The notes under the pieces are model-generated. The model did not search any database. It worked only from the letters and a program-made list of their open reading frames with translations, and had not been told where the DNA came from. Made by a program: the position numbers and the translations under genes. Shown here one piece after another: positions 29,865 to 41,809 of a stretch of DNA of 64,000 nucleotides. This DNA is from Sweltsa coloradensis (lineage: Eukaryota; Arthropoda; Insecta; Plecoptera; Chloroperlidae), in NCBI GenBank assembly GCA_024449915.1, contig JAMZAV010004567.1, positions 42,541 to 106,540 on the forward strand. The letters are read 5' to 3'. Within the stretch, counting starts at the first letter, position 1. Every line of letters starts with the position of its first letter.

Positions 29865-31610
29865 GTATTCAAGAACTTGAACAGTCGATTCCAGAAGTAC
29901 CAAATTTTGATTTATACAAAAAAGTTAAAGAAATTACCCCAAAAGTTCATCACTTACAGAAATAAGCTCATGACAGCAAAAGGGACTTAAGAAAATTGTA
30001 ATAACCTTAAGATAGCTGGTACAGGTGATGGATATCATTTGAAACTTTCAAAAAAATACTGCCAAGCATTGGTGAAAATGTCCTAAAATTATTAATGCAT
30101 CAATAAAACAAATAAAGTTCCATCAAGCTGGAAAAAATAAAACAATAATGGAATACCAAAGATAGAAAATCCAAAACTGCCTTAAAGACATTAGACCTAT
30201 CAATATTTTACCATTTACGAGAAGATTTTAGAAATTTGGATACATGAACAGCTATCGATTACTTGAAAAAAAATCTGTTACTCTATGTGAAACAATTTGG
30301 TTTTCGAAGACACCGATCAACAGAAACTGCGTTGCAGTGGATTTCTCTCAATGGAAAAATGCACTTAATGATAAAAAATTTTGGGTTTGTAGCCGTATCA
30401 TTGGACCTACAACGTGCTTTTGAGACAGTTCAAGCCAACCCTTTTTAAAAAAAACTCAACCCACTATGGAGTTACGGGAGATGCTCTGAAGTGGCTGAAA
30501 AACTATATGCAAGACAGAACACAAGTTGTAAATATTGATGGGGAATTATCAGACCCTATACAAAATAATATTGGTGTTCAGCAGGGTTCAGTACTTGCAG
30601 CTTGCCAATACATTTATATAAATGATATAGGGAAAATTTTGTCACAAACTGTATAGTGGTGATGTATGCCGATGATCCCCTTTTGTATATCATCTCTGAC
30701 AAACTAAACGAAGCAATACAAATGTTAAATTATGATCTGCAAATCATCATGACATTTTTTTAAAGCTAATAAATTGAAATGTCACCCAGATTAAAACAAA
30801 TTGCATACTGATAACTAGCTCCGCTGTAATGAGAGACAACTACTGAAAAATAATATCGGGCAAAGTAAAAATCGAAGGAAAAAATTTTGGTTTTTCAAGA
30901 CCATTTTTAAATACTTAGGAGTCATGGTAGACTATTTACTTAATTTCAAAGAACATATCAGTTACATCTCCAAGAAACTTGCTACAAAAATTGGGTTTAT
31001 GCGAAGAAATTGTTGGAAATTGTCAAAGTGGGTGCGTCGACTAGTTTATAACACAATTGTAGCTCCACATTTCCACTATTGTCCTACCATTCTTATGGAC
31101 ATAAATAAAAGTGACCTTGATATTCTCCAAAAACTTCAAAACAAAGGCATGAGGGCAACTCTTCAATGTCACAGACTAACACACAGAATGGACATGCTCG
31201 AGCAACTTCAGTGGCTTAGTGTTGAACAATCAACTACAAAGTTTTATGTTTCATTCATGAAGTGATGTGCAACCAAGAGTACTCATACTTCTCAGAATTC
31301 TACAAACACAATAATGATTTGCATGATCATCATACTAGATCTGCTCAAGATTTTTACATGCCTAATCAAAATAAGCGTTGTGGGCAAAAATCCCTGTTTG
31401 TAAATGGATTAAAAAAATTCAATGAGTTACCTAAGAATCTAAAAATGTTGGTGGGTAAAAAAACAAACTTCAAAAGTGCTATACAACATGGGTGCAAATT
31501 AAGTTTCCACTTGTCTAAAGAAGAATATCAAGTTATGTACAACCAGAAAAAAATAGCAGAGTCTAGCTGCTAAAAAGAAGATTATACTACTACTACTACT
31601 ACTGCCCCTA
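29865..31610 (+). mobile_element. 5'-truncated LINE, reverse transcriptase remnant 1
   Basis: Frameshifted RT domain: QFGFRRHRSTETAL (30295), VSLDLQRAFE, GVQQGSVLAA (30570) and MYADD (30664). A thumb/connection region follows (ISYISKKLATKIGFMRRNCW, SKWVRRLVYNTIVAPHFHYC) and a short C-terminal frame to 31573, then a (TAC)n tail at about 31586-31603. Several stops and frameshifts make it inactive. The clade is not certain; the motif style is CR1/L2/Jockey-like. Confidence 0.88.
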
Positions 31611-31959
31611 GTCTAGCCTAGCGGCCTAGGCCCTAATCAACGATGCGACTAACCTTCCGAACTGACGTAATAATCGTATTCGTCTGTTCTAGGCCTAGCC
31701 CCAGAAAAACATGTACACAGTACAAATGGGCTTAATAACTTTACGCTTAAATTTACCGAATGCACTGCACAAAAATGGCGTTTCACTCCCCGCCGTTTGA
31801 TAAGATTTTGATAAATAATAAAATTGAGATAACACAAGACGACCGGATACAGATAGTAATGGTGGTGGTACTGTCCGGAAGTAACACCTAACACCATTTA
31901 GCAATGATCTCTATAGTCAATACGGGTAGGTTGACCCTCTATCTTTCCCCGCGGCCATG

Positions 31960-32609
31960 TTGGGATTATTGACTTCATTTACGGAAACGCGGAAACGAAA
32001 CATGCCAATGTGAGTTGCGTTTGAATACACAAATTACAACGATGCAACGAGTTAAATCTCCTCCTCAATGCGAGTGCTACTCAAAACGTGTTGTTTATTT
32101 ACCGTACGAAACCTCCCTAGACTAGGATACCGAAGATGGCGGCCGTATGGCTTCACTTCTCCCCTTGTTCTCATGCATACTCGATCTACGTCAGTGCTGC
32201 TACATAACTCGAAAGTCGAACACGGATATCGAGCTCGAGGATGTTGTTCGAAGGTCGAAAAAAAATCGCATTTGTTGAATCGATTCAAAAGATCGATATA
32301 TTGTATCTTCATGTATCGATAGATCGAACACTCGATATTTTTTGCTCATTGGAAGAAAGAGCAACTTTATTTCAAATTTTAACCAATCCTGTATCGCCAT
32401 CTGGTTTATGCGCGTGGATGACACGACTCAACGTGGATAGAGGCGTAAACGAAAAAAGTATATAAGTGACCAAAATACCTTTACCTTATAACATTATTAT
32501 TTATGTAGACCGACCGATCAGAGATACCTGAAAACCTCTGAAGACGTTCTATAGTTCATTTAGTAAGGCTAACACTCATTCATATCAAATATTTTAACAC
32601 GATAGAGCC
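31960..32609 (+). promoter_or_regulatory. MANF 5' flank / probable promoter region
   Basis: The stretch between the LINE tail and the MANF start holds a CpG-containing segment with GAAGATGGCGGCC (32132 on), a YY1-type AAGATGGCGGC element common in metazoan 5' ends. After it come TCGATA-rich repeats and then the ATG. No TATA box is evident within 100 bp of the start, and the transcription start is not determinable. Confidence 0.35.
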
Positions 32610-32712
32610 ATGGGTGTAAAAGGAAAGTTGGGCCTCGTCTTTTGGTTCTTCATAATCACCATAATATCTCTTACAAATCCGGTAAACTCTGCTAAAAAGG
32701 ACGATTGTGAAG
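32610..32712 (+). CDS. MANF: MANF coding exon 1 (signal peptide)
   Basis: Encodes residues 1-34 plus one nucleotide, [14 protein letters not shown]... to KKDDCE. The start ATG (GAGCCATGG) is in good Kozak context. The donor is GAAG|GTAATT. Confidence 0.95.
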
Positions 32713-35700
32713 GTAATTATGAACTACTTTGCTGAAAATACTGCCTAGAGCCTAGGCTTAGACCTAATCAGCCCCTTTGTATGCAAACCACCCCTAAACT
32801 TAGCCGGGGGCTAGCTGGGCCTAGTAGCCAGGGCCTAGGTGGGCCCTAGGCCTAGCACATCACACGTCACCCTAACCCTAGGCCCAGGATATTAAATCAA
32901 AAACCCGGGGACGCGGGTCCCCCTACCTGGCCTAGCTCCCTAATCGTAATAGCTAGGCTAGGCCCAACCCCGGGCATGGCCTATGCCACTCCAGTTCAAC
33001 CCCACTCCAGCCAGGGCTAGGGCTAGCCCTAGGCCTAGACCGTAACCGAGGGAGACCCAGGCTTTAGGCAATCATTACACATGGACTTAGGCCACAGGCC
33101 TTACAGATTCTTAAGGCCGATGCACAATTGCCCGGTAACGAGAACGGGAAGACGCTAACGTTAAGGGCTTCGATGCACAACAGCCCGTGAAGCAAACCAA
33201 CGGGAAAAAAACAAATAACAGGGGTTTTAATTATATTTTTGTTATTTTGTTATTCCGCTCATTTTTATTTAATTTTTTACGCATATTACCGCGTAAAAAC
33301 CATCAATCAGCTTTAAAATAGTTTTAGGACGTCACATCTTGATTCCGATTGGTTCCGGTAATGTACGGAACGGAAACGTTACGGAAAGTTAAAACTTGGT
33401 GATGTTCCCGTTGTCGGGATACGGGAACGACCGGCAACAGGAAGCTTTATTGTGCATCGTGTCGTAAGTTAGGCCTACAGTGTGATTCAACTTTCTTCCT
33501 GTTATCGTTAACGGTACTTTAACGTTCTCGTTACGGGGCAATTGTGCATCGGCCTTTAGCCTAGGGCTAGGCCTAAGCTACGTCCGGTAACTCTGTACAA
33601 TCGAGCTGCTCTCACATGGGACTTGGACCCGACTATTGTTATGCTCCAAGTAAAATCGAGCTAGGGTATGGGCCTTGCTGTCAAATGTGGTTATCAATGG
33701 TCCATGGGGGCTGACTTGCTTAGAGTAAGCTTGTTCACTTTGTTCGGTTCAGTTCGAGATATGCCCTAGAAGGCCTAGCCCTAGTTAAGTTTCAAGCATT
33801 TGACGCCAGCCTAGGCAGGTGGCACTAAGTTTGACTTATTTGAAGCTGAACAAAAACCCAAACAGCTTTTGGGATTCAAAATTGTGTTGTTGGCTAACCA
33901 TGTCTAGGCCCGGAGTAGAATTCGACCCAGGGTGTGAGATTGTAAATCCTCCATCTATCGTACACCTTACAAGGCACGAAAAGAATGCGATTTTCTTGTC
34001 CGTCTCGCAAATTTCGTCAACTAGACCTAGACACCTAGATTTTACTGCCAGTGCCATATATAGGCCTAGAGAGACAGACACAGGAGGGGAACTCTGCCAG
34101 TTGCTATCGAGACCCTCTCCCCTTGACATCGTCCCTGAAGATTCTGCCTATACGAACGATGATGACCCTTTCAACCCCCTTCATGTGGCTGGATCTGTCT
34201 AGCATGGATATTTCCTGAAATCCCACATCCCCTAGGCTATAGGCCCTAGTGGTGCATTGTGGCTTAATGGTTGACATGCTCGCTCTCAAACCAAATAATC
34301 CAAAACTAGGCCAAATTGTTTTGTACTAGTTGGCTAATGGCTACTTAATAATCAAGACATTTGACCTTCTTGAGCAGTTGGCCTAGGCCTACATTAATAA
34401 TTGTCTTTGACTAATATTTACCTTCTAAACTTTGTTCACAGTTTGTATCGCAGTGCTTGATAAATTCAGTGCCAGCCTGTCAGCAGATGTAAAGAAAGAC
34501 CCCAAAAAGATCGAAACAGAATTTAGGAAATTCTGTGAAACAACTAAGAGCAAGGAAAACAGATTCGTAAGTGCACAAAATTATCTCTAGGCTATAACAT
34601 TAAGGTAGGCCTACCCCTACCTACAGAAGTCCTGAGGATTGAGTAGCTGCGGAACTTGTGTTGAATGTTGGGTGTTTTTTGTGGAAACAAAAACCTACAA
34701 AACCTGTAACGTTGCTTTTATGTATAAAGGACTTCCACCAAAGAAGGACTTTCGATTAAAACAGCTACGTACGTTAAAGGTTTTGAAGTTTTTTTGTACC
34801 CTACCTACTAGGCCTAAAACAGATAACACATGATGATTTTACCCCCCACTGAACAAGTTCCGAATAGGCTCACTAGGGAAGGTGTGGCTTCCGATTCTAT
34901 TATGATCCAAAAGGGTGGAAAGGAACAAAACAGAGAAATTTTGAAAATCTCAGTAGGCCCCTAGGGGTAATTGGGGTAAGTAGGAACATTTTTGCTAAAT
35001 TTTCACTTTAAAAAATCACAGTTGTTTAGTTTGAATTTTAAAAGTTTGGTCTTTAGTAGGGTTCCCGTTCGATGTAAAATCTGATCGATAATCGGGGGGC
35101 ATCGAATCGATTATCATATCGAAATATACGTTTAAAATGCCCCAAAAGATTATCATATAAAAATTCAAATGAGCCTAGGAAGCAGAAACCGGAAGAAACA
35201 TCACAAATTTCAATATAATTGGGCAACTGACGCTAGAGATTTCACCCACAACAGTCGAGCCGTACTGAAACATCGCAATCGGGCCGGGCGATGTTTTTTA
35301 TCGCCTTGTATCGCGCTGCGAGGCATGCGCACTGGCGGCGGTGGGCTGGCATTATACTTGAGAGCGATTGCTACCCCAAAACCCCCAAATCGGCGCGTTT
35401 GATCGACAGCGCGGCATTTTTAAGCAGGTAAACCGCAAAAAACATGATGTACTATTTAAATCGATAATCATATCATATCATATAAAAAAAATTTGAAGAT
35501 TAATATCATATTACTGATATCGATACGATCGATATTTCGATTATCGACGGCAACCCTAGTCTTTAGGCTAATGCAGTCTGGTACCATATTTTTGTTTGAA
35601 ATGTTGTCTTTTAAGTTTTAACCCCACATGTAGCCTATAAGTTTTGGACAATCTGTATCATTTTACATTAAAAAAAAATGTTTGAAAAAAATGTGCACTT

Positions 35701-38700
35701 GTTCCTACTTACCCCAAATCTTGGCCACCATAGGCCAAATGACCATAGGCCTAGCTCTGAAGGAGATGTATGGAAAAATATCTGGGGTAAGTAGGAACAT
35801 AGGTCTTATCTCAGTGAACATGTGGTATATTTAAGATTTTTTCTAGGTTACAGTTTACAGGTTTGGTGTACAATTGTGTACCGTAGGCCCTAAATGTGTA
35901 TAAATGTGTAAATATGTGTGCAATGTAAAGGTGTTCCTAGTTACCTCTAAAAATAGTGCTTGTTGGGGTAAGTCAGAACAACCAATGAAAATGTGGTATT
36001 TATGAACATGGGTACAAAGTAAAAAAATGATTTGGGAAGAGGAAGATACAGGTCAAGAGAAAAGAATTACATAGGCCTATGCAGATTTGCACAAAAAAAT
36101 ACACACTGATTCCTTAAAAAAATCGTAATTAGGAAGAATTGCTACCTTTAAAAACTAAGTGCTTAATTTTCCCACAAAAATGTTACGCCTAGACACAGAA
36201 AAAAAAACATAAAAAACAATTCCAGTCGAGTATAGCAAATAATTGTTTTATTTAAAATTAACGGGCTACCGGTACATCAAATCCAAAATTTGCCAAGTTT
36301 TTTTCAAATACGTATTGCCCTCTCTTAATAAAAAAGTATTAAATTTATCAGAAATATTTCAATTTCAATTTCATATTGTCGAGTGAGAGTGTAGACCCTG
36401 GTCTTAGGCGGAGGCCTCCATTGGGTTAATACTTAATAATATTATTCTCTTGCGTTACAGTGTTACTACTTGGGGGGACTGGAAGAGAGCGCGACGGGAA
36501 TCTTGGGCGAGGTCTCGAAGCCGATCTCGTGGTCCATGCCCGGAAACAAGATCTGCGAGAAGCTCAAGAAGCAAGATCCGCAAATCTGCGATCTCCGATA
36601 TGGTAAGAATCCATTCAGATCTATAACGCAACTACAATTCAGAAGTTAAATAGTTAGTTCCTACCGTCTCGGTGGTCTTGCTAAGGCGCCTGACTGGAAT
36701 GTGGGAGACTCGGGTTAGAACCCCGATCGGCGATCGGGATGGAAATTTTAGCTTCTGAATTGTATTAAATATTAGTAGGCCTAATTGTATATTGTAGGCC
36801 TATTCAATATTGTAGGTATTGCTATGTTTTGGTAAACTGCACTTGTGGGACATTTTGTTCTGTTATAATGTGACCACAAATAAATCAATCTGACATTAAT
36901 TTCACATCTTTGTTGTTATATTGTAATTATTTTACTATGTTGTAATTTTCTTTCTTTCTGTAAACAATAAACATTGATCATCCAATGTTATTGGCCAGCT
37001 GTCAAATGCAGTTGCAATTTGTTATAGGCCCTACTAGGAAAACGCTAAAGTCTCGTCACGTTGATGGATGAGCTTTTTTGTAAGATTTTAGTTTGCGTGG
37101 GATCTATTTACTTATCAAGTGTCTTTTGAAACGCTTGTTGGTGATTGTTTTCAAATTTTTTATTGTTATTGTAAATTATTACATAAAAACCCAAAAAAAG
37201 TCATATTAAAACCTTTATTCTATGGATTCTGGCTAACTTTATAATTTTTTTCTTTCAAAAAGAAATACATCACCATAACCTTAAAGACCAAAGTCCAGTG
37301 AAATATGAACGGTGTAGCCCCACCCCCTTTTGGCAGAACGGCCTAAATGTCACGAAAATATCGCACTAAAAAAAGAAAAAGTACGATATTCATGAGAAAT
37401 ATTTCTTCGATTGTACCCAAAAACGTGGCAAGTCTAAGTTCAGAGATTTCGAAGGTCCCCACAAATTTTCATAAAGATCTCATATGCCGTTTGCCCGGTA
37501 GAGAGCGAACAGACAGAAAAGGAAAAAAAAAAAGAAAAAAAAAACGAGCTAAATTTTTTTGGGGTTGGTGAAATTGAAGTCTTCGCTTCGTTCATCCTAT
37601 TATAGGTCCGTATCATCATAGCCATAGCCATTTCCTGCTTGTGGCAGGGTCAGCTTGGGTTCAGCAAACAAATTCTTCCACTTCTTTCTATCCTTGAACA
37701 ATTGTCATATCTCTTCCACATCTCCCCAGCTCTCTCCACTTGCCTCTTAGTCTCTTCAATCTCTTCCTTTGCTTCCCCCACCTTGTTCAATCCTTCTTTC
37801 AAACATTCTCTTGGGCATATATGGCATCACTATGGCACCCACCTAGTGTATGGGATTATGTTCTGGGGCACCTCTGCCCACCTAAATAGAATAAAAATCA
37901 TCCACAAAAAAGACAAAACCGCACATGGTGCAACGGTAAACAACGGCCCCTATGTAAACCTCTATTCAATAGATTGAACATCTTAATGTGCCTCCTATTT
38001 ATATATGAAACAGTTGCTTTTTTTAAAAAAAAACCAAAATCATTTTTCAAAAATCAGAAATACACAAACCCCCACCAGACAAAAGAAAACATCACGAATA
38101 GACCACAACCTCCATTATTTAGTAGAAGCCCTGTTTGCTGCCACGCAAAATGGGAAAAAACTACCACCCCAAAAAAAAATGATCAAAATATTTCTAGATT
38201 TAAGTACCGTTTTTCTCGCTTTTAGGCCGCCCCCGAGTAAAGGCCGCACCCATATTTTGACCATCAGATTTTAAAGATTTGATATAAATACTATTATAAA
38301 TGGGTACATAAAAATGGCCGCACCCCACTTTTTAAATTGACAATTTCAAATATACCTGGGCCTAACTCGCATAAATACAGATGAACTGAAAAAGTTTTTT
38401 ATTTTTTAAAATACCGGTACTCCTTCTATTAGTCAAAGGTTCCTACAAAGGAGAAAATTTTGAGTAATACACAGACTATCCTAGGTTTAGGTTTAGATTG
38501 TTTGAGTAAATTAGCCCATTTAGCATAGGTAGGCCTAGTTTAAGAATTCAATAATAATGTATTAAAAATTATTATTTTATGTTAATTTGAGAGCTTTTAA
38601 AAGGGGCCACGGGCTATGTGGAATGTATATTAGCTAATAGCTTATATTATGTATACCATCAACTGACTACAAATAAATAATAGTAATAATAAACATCCTA

Positions 38701-40199
38701 TCTTCCCCCATTCATCTCATATTTCCATACTACTGTATAGCAATCGTCACATTTTTTTAAAGCAAATTTGCTCGGCCCACTGACACCACAGTTCTTTACA
38801 AATTTTTGGGGGGTTGTGAATTTTAACGGGAAACCCTAGTGCTCACAGTGGGGCCCAGCCTAAATTTTCAAGAAATTATTTTAAAATAATTTTAGAAAAT
38901 TTAAAACTTTTGTTTCAGGTTTTTTGGGTATTTTCTTTTAAAAAAAGACAAAAATTGAACACATTTGTGGGATTGATCCTAGTTGATAAACATAAAATAT
39001 TGAAAATCTACTACTGTCCATGTATGTTTTATTGACGATGACAACTATAGTTTCATATACGTTGGATTCGTCCTGGCCGAGCGGATAGCTATGTGCCGAC
39101 TGGCGAATGTGTCCTATTCCCTCTTATCATCAAAGTTGAAACATCCTATCCAACTACATACATGTTAAAAGTAGACAATCACAAATTACAATCTTTTTTT
39201 GTGTAGTCTAGGCCTATGTTATACTATATAGTTCTCACGAAATCACACACATCTGTATCATGCAAATTACAGTTTTTTAGTGATATCTCGAGAATGCTGC
39301 AAAATAAATACAATTTTACAATATTTTGCAGTGTTCTCGAGATTCCTTTAAAAATAAAAAAAAACTGAATTTTGCGGGTTTTTAAAATTGGTGGGCGGAA
39401 TGTTTGGCCTACACGATTTTTGAAATTTTTTGCTATTTTTTTTCATTTCTCAAAACTAGGAGGCAGTGATGAGATTTTTTGTCTTTTTTCTTTTAAAAAA
39501 TAAATTTTTGATTGTTACTTCGGTCCATGGGATCTGTTCAATACGTGCCTTTGTTTTTTGTGGAAAAAAATATCATTACCCCTTTACAACTCACTTATTT
39601 ATTTCCCTGAATATTAACAACATTTAGTGGTGGTCTTTAACCGTAACTTGTCTACACCCGGCATCAGGGTGTTTTTATTTAAATCAAATGCACTTTTGCT
39701 TAATTTTTAGCAAGAAACACAAGAATTCTAGGCCTAACTGATTAAGGCAAAGTTTTCCTAAAAATAATTTTTGAATTAGGCCTATATTTTCTGAAACGCT
39801 TGTGAAAGTAATTTGATTCGCTCATCAACTTGACAAGTTTTGAAACACTGATTTTGTTGATTTATATCAATAAAAATCTGATTTAAATAAAAAAAAAAAA
39901 AAATCTTATTTAAATCAAATAAATTCGATTTAAATCAAATAAATCATGATTTTAGATTTTTTATAAATAAAAAAATAAAAAATCACACACCCTGCCCGGC
40001 ATGTCCCTAATGTCCGTGCGTTGCGCTTGCAGACAAGACTATCGACCTGAAGACCGTTGACCTGAAAAAGCTCAAGGTTCGCGACCTGAAGAAAATCCTG
40101 TCTGACTGGGACGAGGAGTGCGAGGGATGCCTGGAGAAGCCGGACTTCATCAACCGGATAGAGGAGCTCAAGCCGCAGTACATGCACCAGGAGTTGTAG
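32610..40199 (+). CDS. MANF: MANF, mesencephalic astrocyte-derived neurotrophic factor (4 coding exons)
   Basis: Seen: exons 32610-32712, 34442-34566, 36461-36602 and 40033-40199 join in phase to 537 nt (178 codons plus TAG), with GT/AG at every border. Residues 1-27 form a signal peptide (hydrophobic [13 protein letters not shown]). The mature protein has eight cysteines in the family pattern: CEVC (33-36), one in each of KFC, CYY, KICEK and QIC, and CEGC (153-156). The N-terminal half is saposin-like and the C-terminal half SAP-like. Known: MANF is a secreted, ER-retained protein that binds BiP/GRP78 and protects cells during unfolded-protein stress. The last four residues HQEL are a KDEL-type retention signal. 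Length is close to the vertebrate protein. Introns 1-3 hold a Harbinger-like MITE, hAT elements and a SINE. Confidence 0.97.
32713..33113. repeat. TAGGCC-rich DNA at the start of MANF intron 1
   Basis: About 300 bp of CCTAGGCC/TAGGGCTAGG words between exon 1 and the Harbinger-like MITE. No coding potential. Confidence 0.6.
33114..33555. mobile_element. Harbinger-like MITE in MANF intron 1
   Basis: 442 bp with TIR AGGCCGATGCACAATTGCCC (a few mismatches inward) and 3-bp TTA duplications at 33111-33113 and 33556-33558, as expected for PIF/Harbinger. Internal CGGGAACG/CGTTCTCGTTAC words are repeated inverted. Confidence 0.8.
34442..34566 (+). CDS. MANF: MANF coding exon 2
   Basis: Completes the first CEVC motif and runs to KSKENRF, matching the GKENRL segment of vertebrate MANF. 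The acceptor is TTGTTCACAG|TT and the donor TTC|GTAAGT, phase 0. Confidence 0.96.
34897..36330. repeat. dispersed repeat in MANF intron 2 with GGGGTAAGTAGGAACA inverted ends
   Basis: TTGGGGTAAGTAGGAACA at 34971 and its inverse TGTTCCTACTTACCCC-like word near 35700 bracket a unit; a further GGGGTAAGTAGGAACA lies at 35785. The outer parts (CAAAAGGGTGGAAA..., GGGCTAC.GGTACATCAAATCC) match 44398-44640. The hAT at 35057-35558 is nested inside. Confidence 0.5.
35057..35558. mobile_element. short non-autonomous hAT element, ATCGAT family
   Basis: 502 bp, ends TAGGGTTCCCGTTCGAT / ...CGACGGCAACCCTA, with an exact 8-bp TSD GTCTTTAG at 35049-35056 and 35559-35566. Subterminal TCGATAATC/GATTATCATATCGA words are repeated. 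Confidence 0.93.
36461..36602 (+). CDS. MANF: MANF coding exon 3
   Basis: Encodes [20 protein letters not shown] through [18 protein letters not shown], the most conserved block of the family with four of the cysteine positions nearby. The acceptor is GCGTTACAG|TGT and the donor TATG|GTAAGA. It is locally more GC-rich than its surroundings. Confidence 0.97.
36676..36895 (+). repeat. tRNA-derived SINE-B in MANF intron 3
   Basis: The head CGTCTCGGTGGTCTTGCTAA..GGCGCCTGACTGG and B box GGTTAGAACCCC form a tRNA-like 5' end. An AT-rich body to a CAAATAAATCAATC tail follows. A related head, minus strand, is at 50659-50731. Confidence 0.6.
37030..37610. repeat. AAACGCTYAAGTC repeat, copy 2 (shorter)
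   Basis: Starts CTAGGAAAACGCTAAAGTCT and ends GAAGTCTTCGCTTCGTTCAT. The inner AACGTGGCAAGTCTAAGTTC...AGAGATTTCGAAGG block is shared with the copies at 21162 and 60367. Located in MANF intron 3. Confidence 0.6.
37611..40032 (+). other. remainder of MANF intron 3
   Basis: No exon seen. A tRNA-like word (CTGGCCGAGCGGATAGCTATGT, shortened here from about 39070) starts a repeat that continues to about 39400 and resembles 48558-48780. A low-complexity AAATCAAATAAAT stretch precedes the acceptor of exon 4. An AGGCCGCCCCCGAG...AAGGCCGCACCC motif lies at 38223-38250. Confidence 0.4.
40033..40199 (+). CDS. MANF: MANF terminal coding exon 4 (CxxC, HQEL)
   Basis: Encodes residues 124-178: [20 protein letters not shown], the CEGC redox-type motif, IEELKPQY and the C-terminal HQEL. 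The acceptor is CGCTTGCAG|AC. Confidence 0.97.
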
Positions 40200-40379
40200 A
40201 AACTGCGACGCACTTTGGACGGAAGCGCCGCGACATCGACGCTTGTAGGCCTCGCGAGGACGCAGCACACTGCCGATAAAGTGATTCACGCGGGGATTTG
40301 ATTTTCTTTCAGTAGGCCTACCATGGCTGCACTATCAAGGAGTGATCCGAGTGTTTTTTTATTTGTGAGGCCCTAATTA

Positions 40380-40518
40380 CCAAATAGTCTTCAATATAGG
40401 CCGACCCCCGAACTTTTTAGTTGAAATATTTAAGAAAACATAATATGCATAAGCAGGTTAAAGACTTTGAGACTTAAAATGAAGAAAAAATGGTCGGCTT
40501 ATATTCAAAACAATACGG
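40380..40518. mobile_element. 139-bp MITE of the CCGTATTGT family
   Basis: The right end ...GGCTTATATTCAAAACAATACGG is followed by TA; the left end is diverged (CAAATAGTCTTCAATATAGG) after TA at 40378-40379. It lies in the presumed MANF 3' UTR. Confidence 0.65.
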
Positions 40519-40715
40519 TACTATCTGTCGTGTGAGAGCAATTATCTAAACCGGTTTTTGAGTTCGGGCCCCAGTCAGGACTACTTTTCCTCGAGTCGAC
40601 GTTGTTGTTTCGATAAAATGGGTCTCGAACTAAAGCTCCTTCAAAGTAAATTTCTACGACAATTACTATCGCACGTAACCATGTCCTTCACGTAGGTATA
40701 TCTTAAGAACCCTGC

Positions 40716-40721
40716 AATAAA
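40716..40721 (+). terminator. possible MANF polyadenylation signal
   Basis: An AATAAA hexamer lies 517 nt after the MANF stop and downstream of the small MITE at 40380-40518, which would then be part of the 3' UTR. The call is positional only; other AT-rich hexamers occur nearby. Confidence 0.3.
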
Positions 40722-41161
40722 TTTTCATAAATAGGGCCTACTTGTAAATGTAATTATTATTTTAAGTCCTGAGACTGATTTGATTGGGTTCTGGGGAGTC
40801 TCTAAATAGTAAACCAATTAATCTACTTACTTATAGGCCTCCCTTTTTTTCTTTAGAATTACAAATTTATAAAAACAATTATTGTAGGCTACTGTGTCCA
40901 ATGTTTGAAGCTACTAAATCAAAACCGAGTGCCGTGTGAGTCACTTTTTGGGCGTTGTGCAGTAAGCGTTCTAAATATAATTTTTTAACGGTTATTTTGC
41001 TGCGTTTCCGTAAAAAAGTCTCAACGATAGTTTCACACTCGCTCGCAGAATATGCATCGACCGCAGCGAACAGAACTAAGAACATTACGTCCAGGCCGGC
41101 CAAGGGGCCTGTTATTACTTATGTATAATTAAGTCTATTTATTGTGTCCACTGCGCTCGTT

Positions 41162-41262
41162 AACTGGAAGTAGTATGTACGGATGTTCTCAGATGACTGG
41201 AACTAGTACGTACGGGCGTTCTCAGATGACTGGGACTAGTATGTACAGGCGTTCTCAGATTA
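41162..41262. repeat. short tandem repeat, three units of about 37 bp
   Basis: Unit: GGAACTAGTACGTACGGGCG followed by TTCTCAGATGACT, repeated three times with small changes. AT-rich unique DNA surrounds it. Confidence 0.8.
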
Positions 41263-41809
41263 AATATTAATTATTAAAGTGTAAAAGTTTATTACGATGT
41301 ATCGTTAGTTATTCCCTAACCGGATATATTTTCTTTAATGCGTATTGTATTGTAGTGATTGCCGTAAAAGTCTGCCCTGGCCGGGGATCGACCTTTACTA
41401 AATTGCTGTTCTCGTTGTTGAGTTCCTTGATGTAAATCCAACAGAAGACAACCTGTTGATGCCACACCTACCTAACTAAAAGATCACATGGTTGAGCCAA
41501 TCACTCCTCATCTCAAGTGAGTTTGGTACTAGTATAATTTCATAATTCCGTGTTATATTATTTTGCCCCATGTCAGTCGTCGACTTAGCCCTCATCGTAA
41601 ACCAAAGATTGGAGACTGTTAAGTGTAAACTAACTAATGCTAAAAACTTATAATTATTGTGATTATTATATTTATTGATTGATTGATTGGATATTGGTAT
41701 TGCTTAACGTCTCATATTAATGCACTTTGGCTAATTCGAGGCGTTATAATATTGATCACTAGCCTAACCAACCATCAGGTTAATACCTTATCAAGAGAAG
41801 TAACTAGAT

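Noticed and set aside
31695..32465. Several 70-86-codon frames between the LINE and MANF
   Set aside because: Overlapping frames on both strands in MANF 5' flank with no family resemblance or consistent splice structure.
39930..40289. 119-codon minus-strand frame
   Set aside because: Antisense shadow of MANF exon 4.
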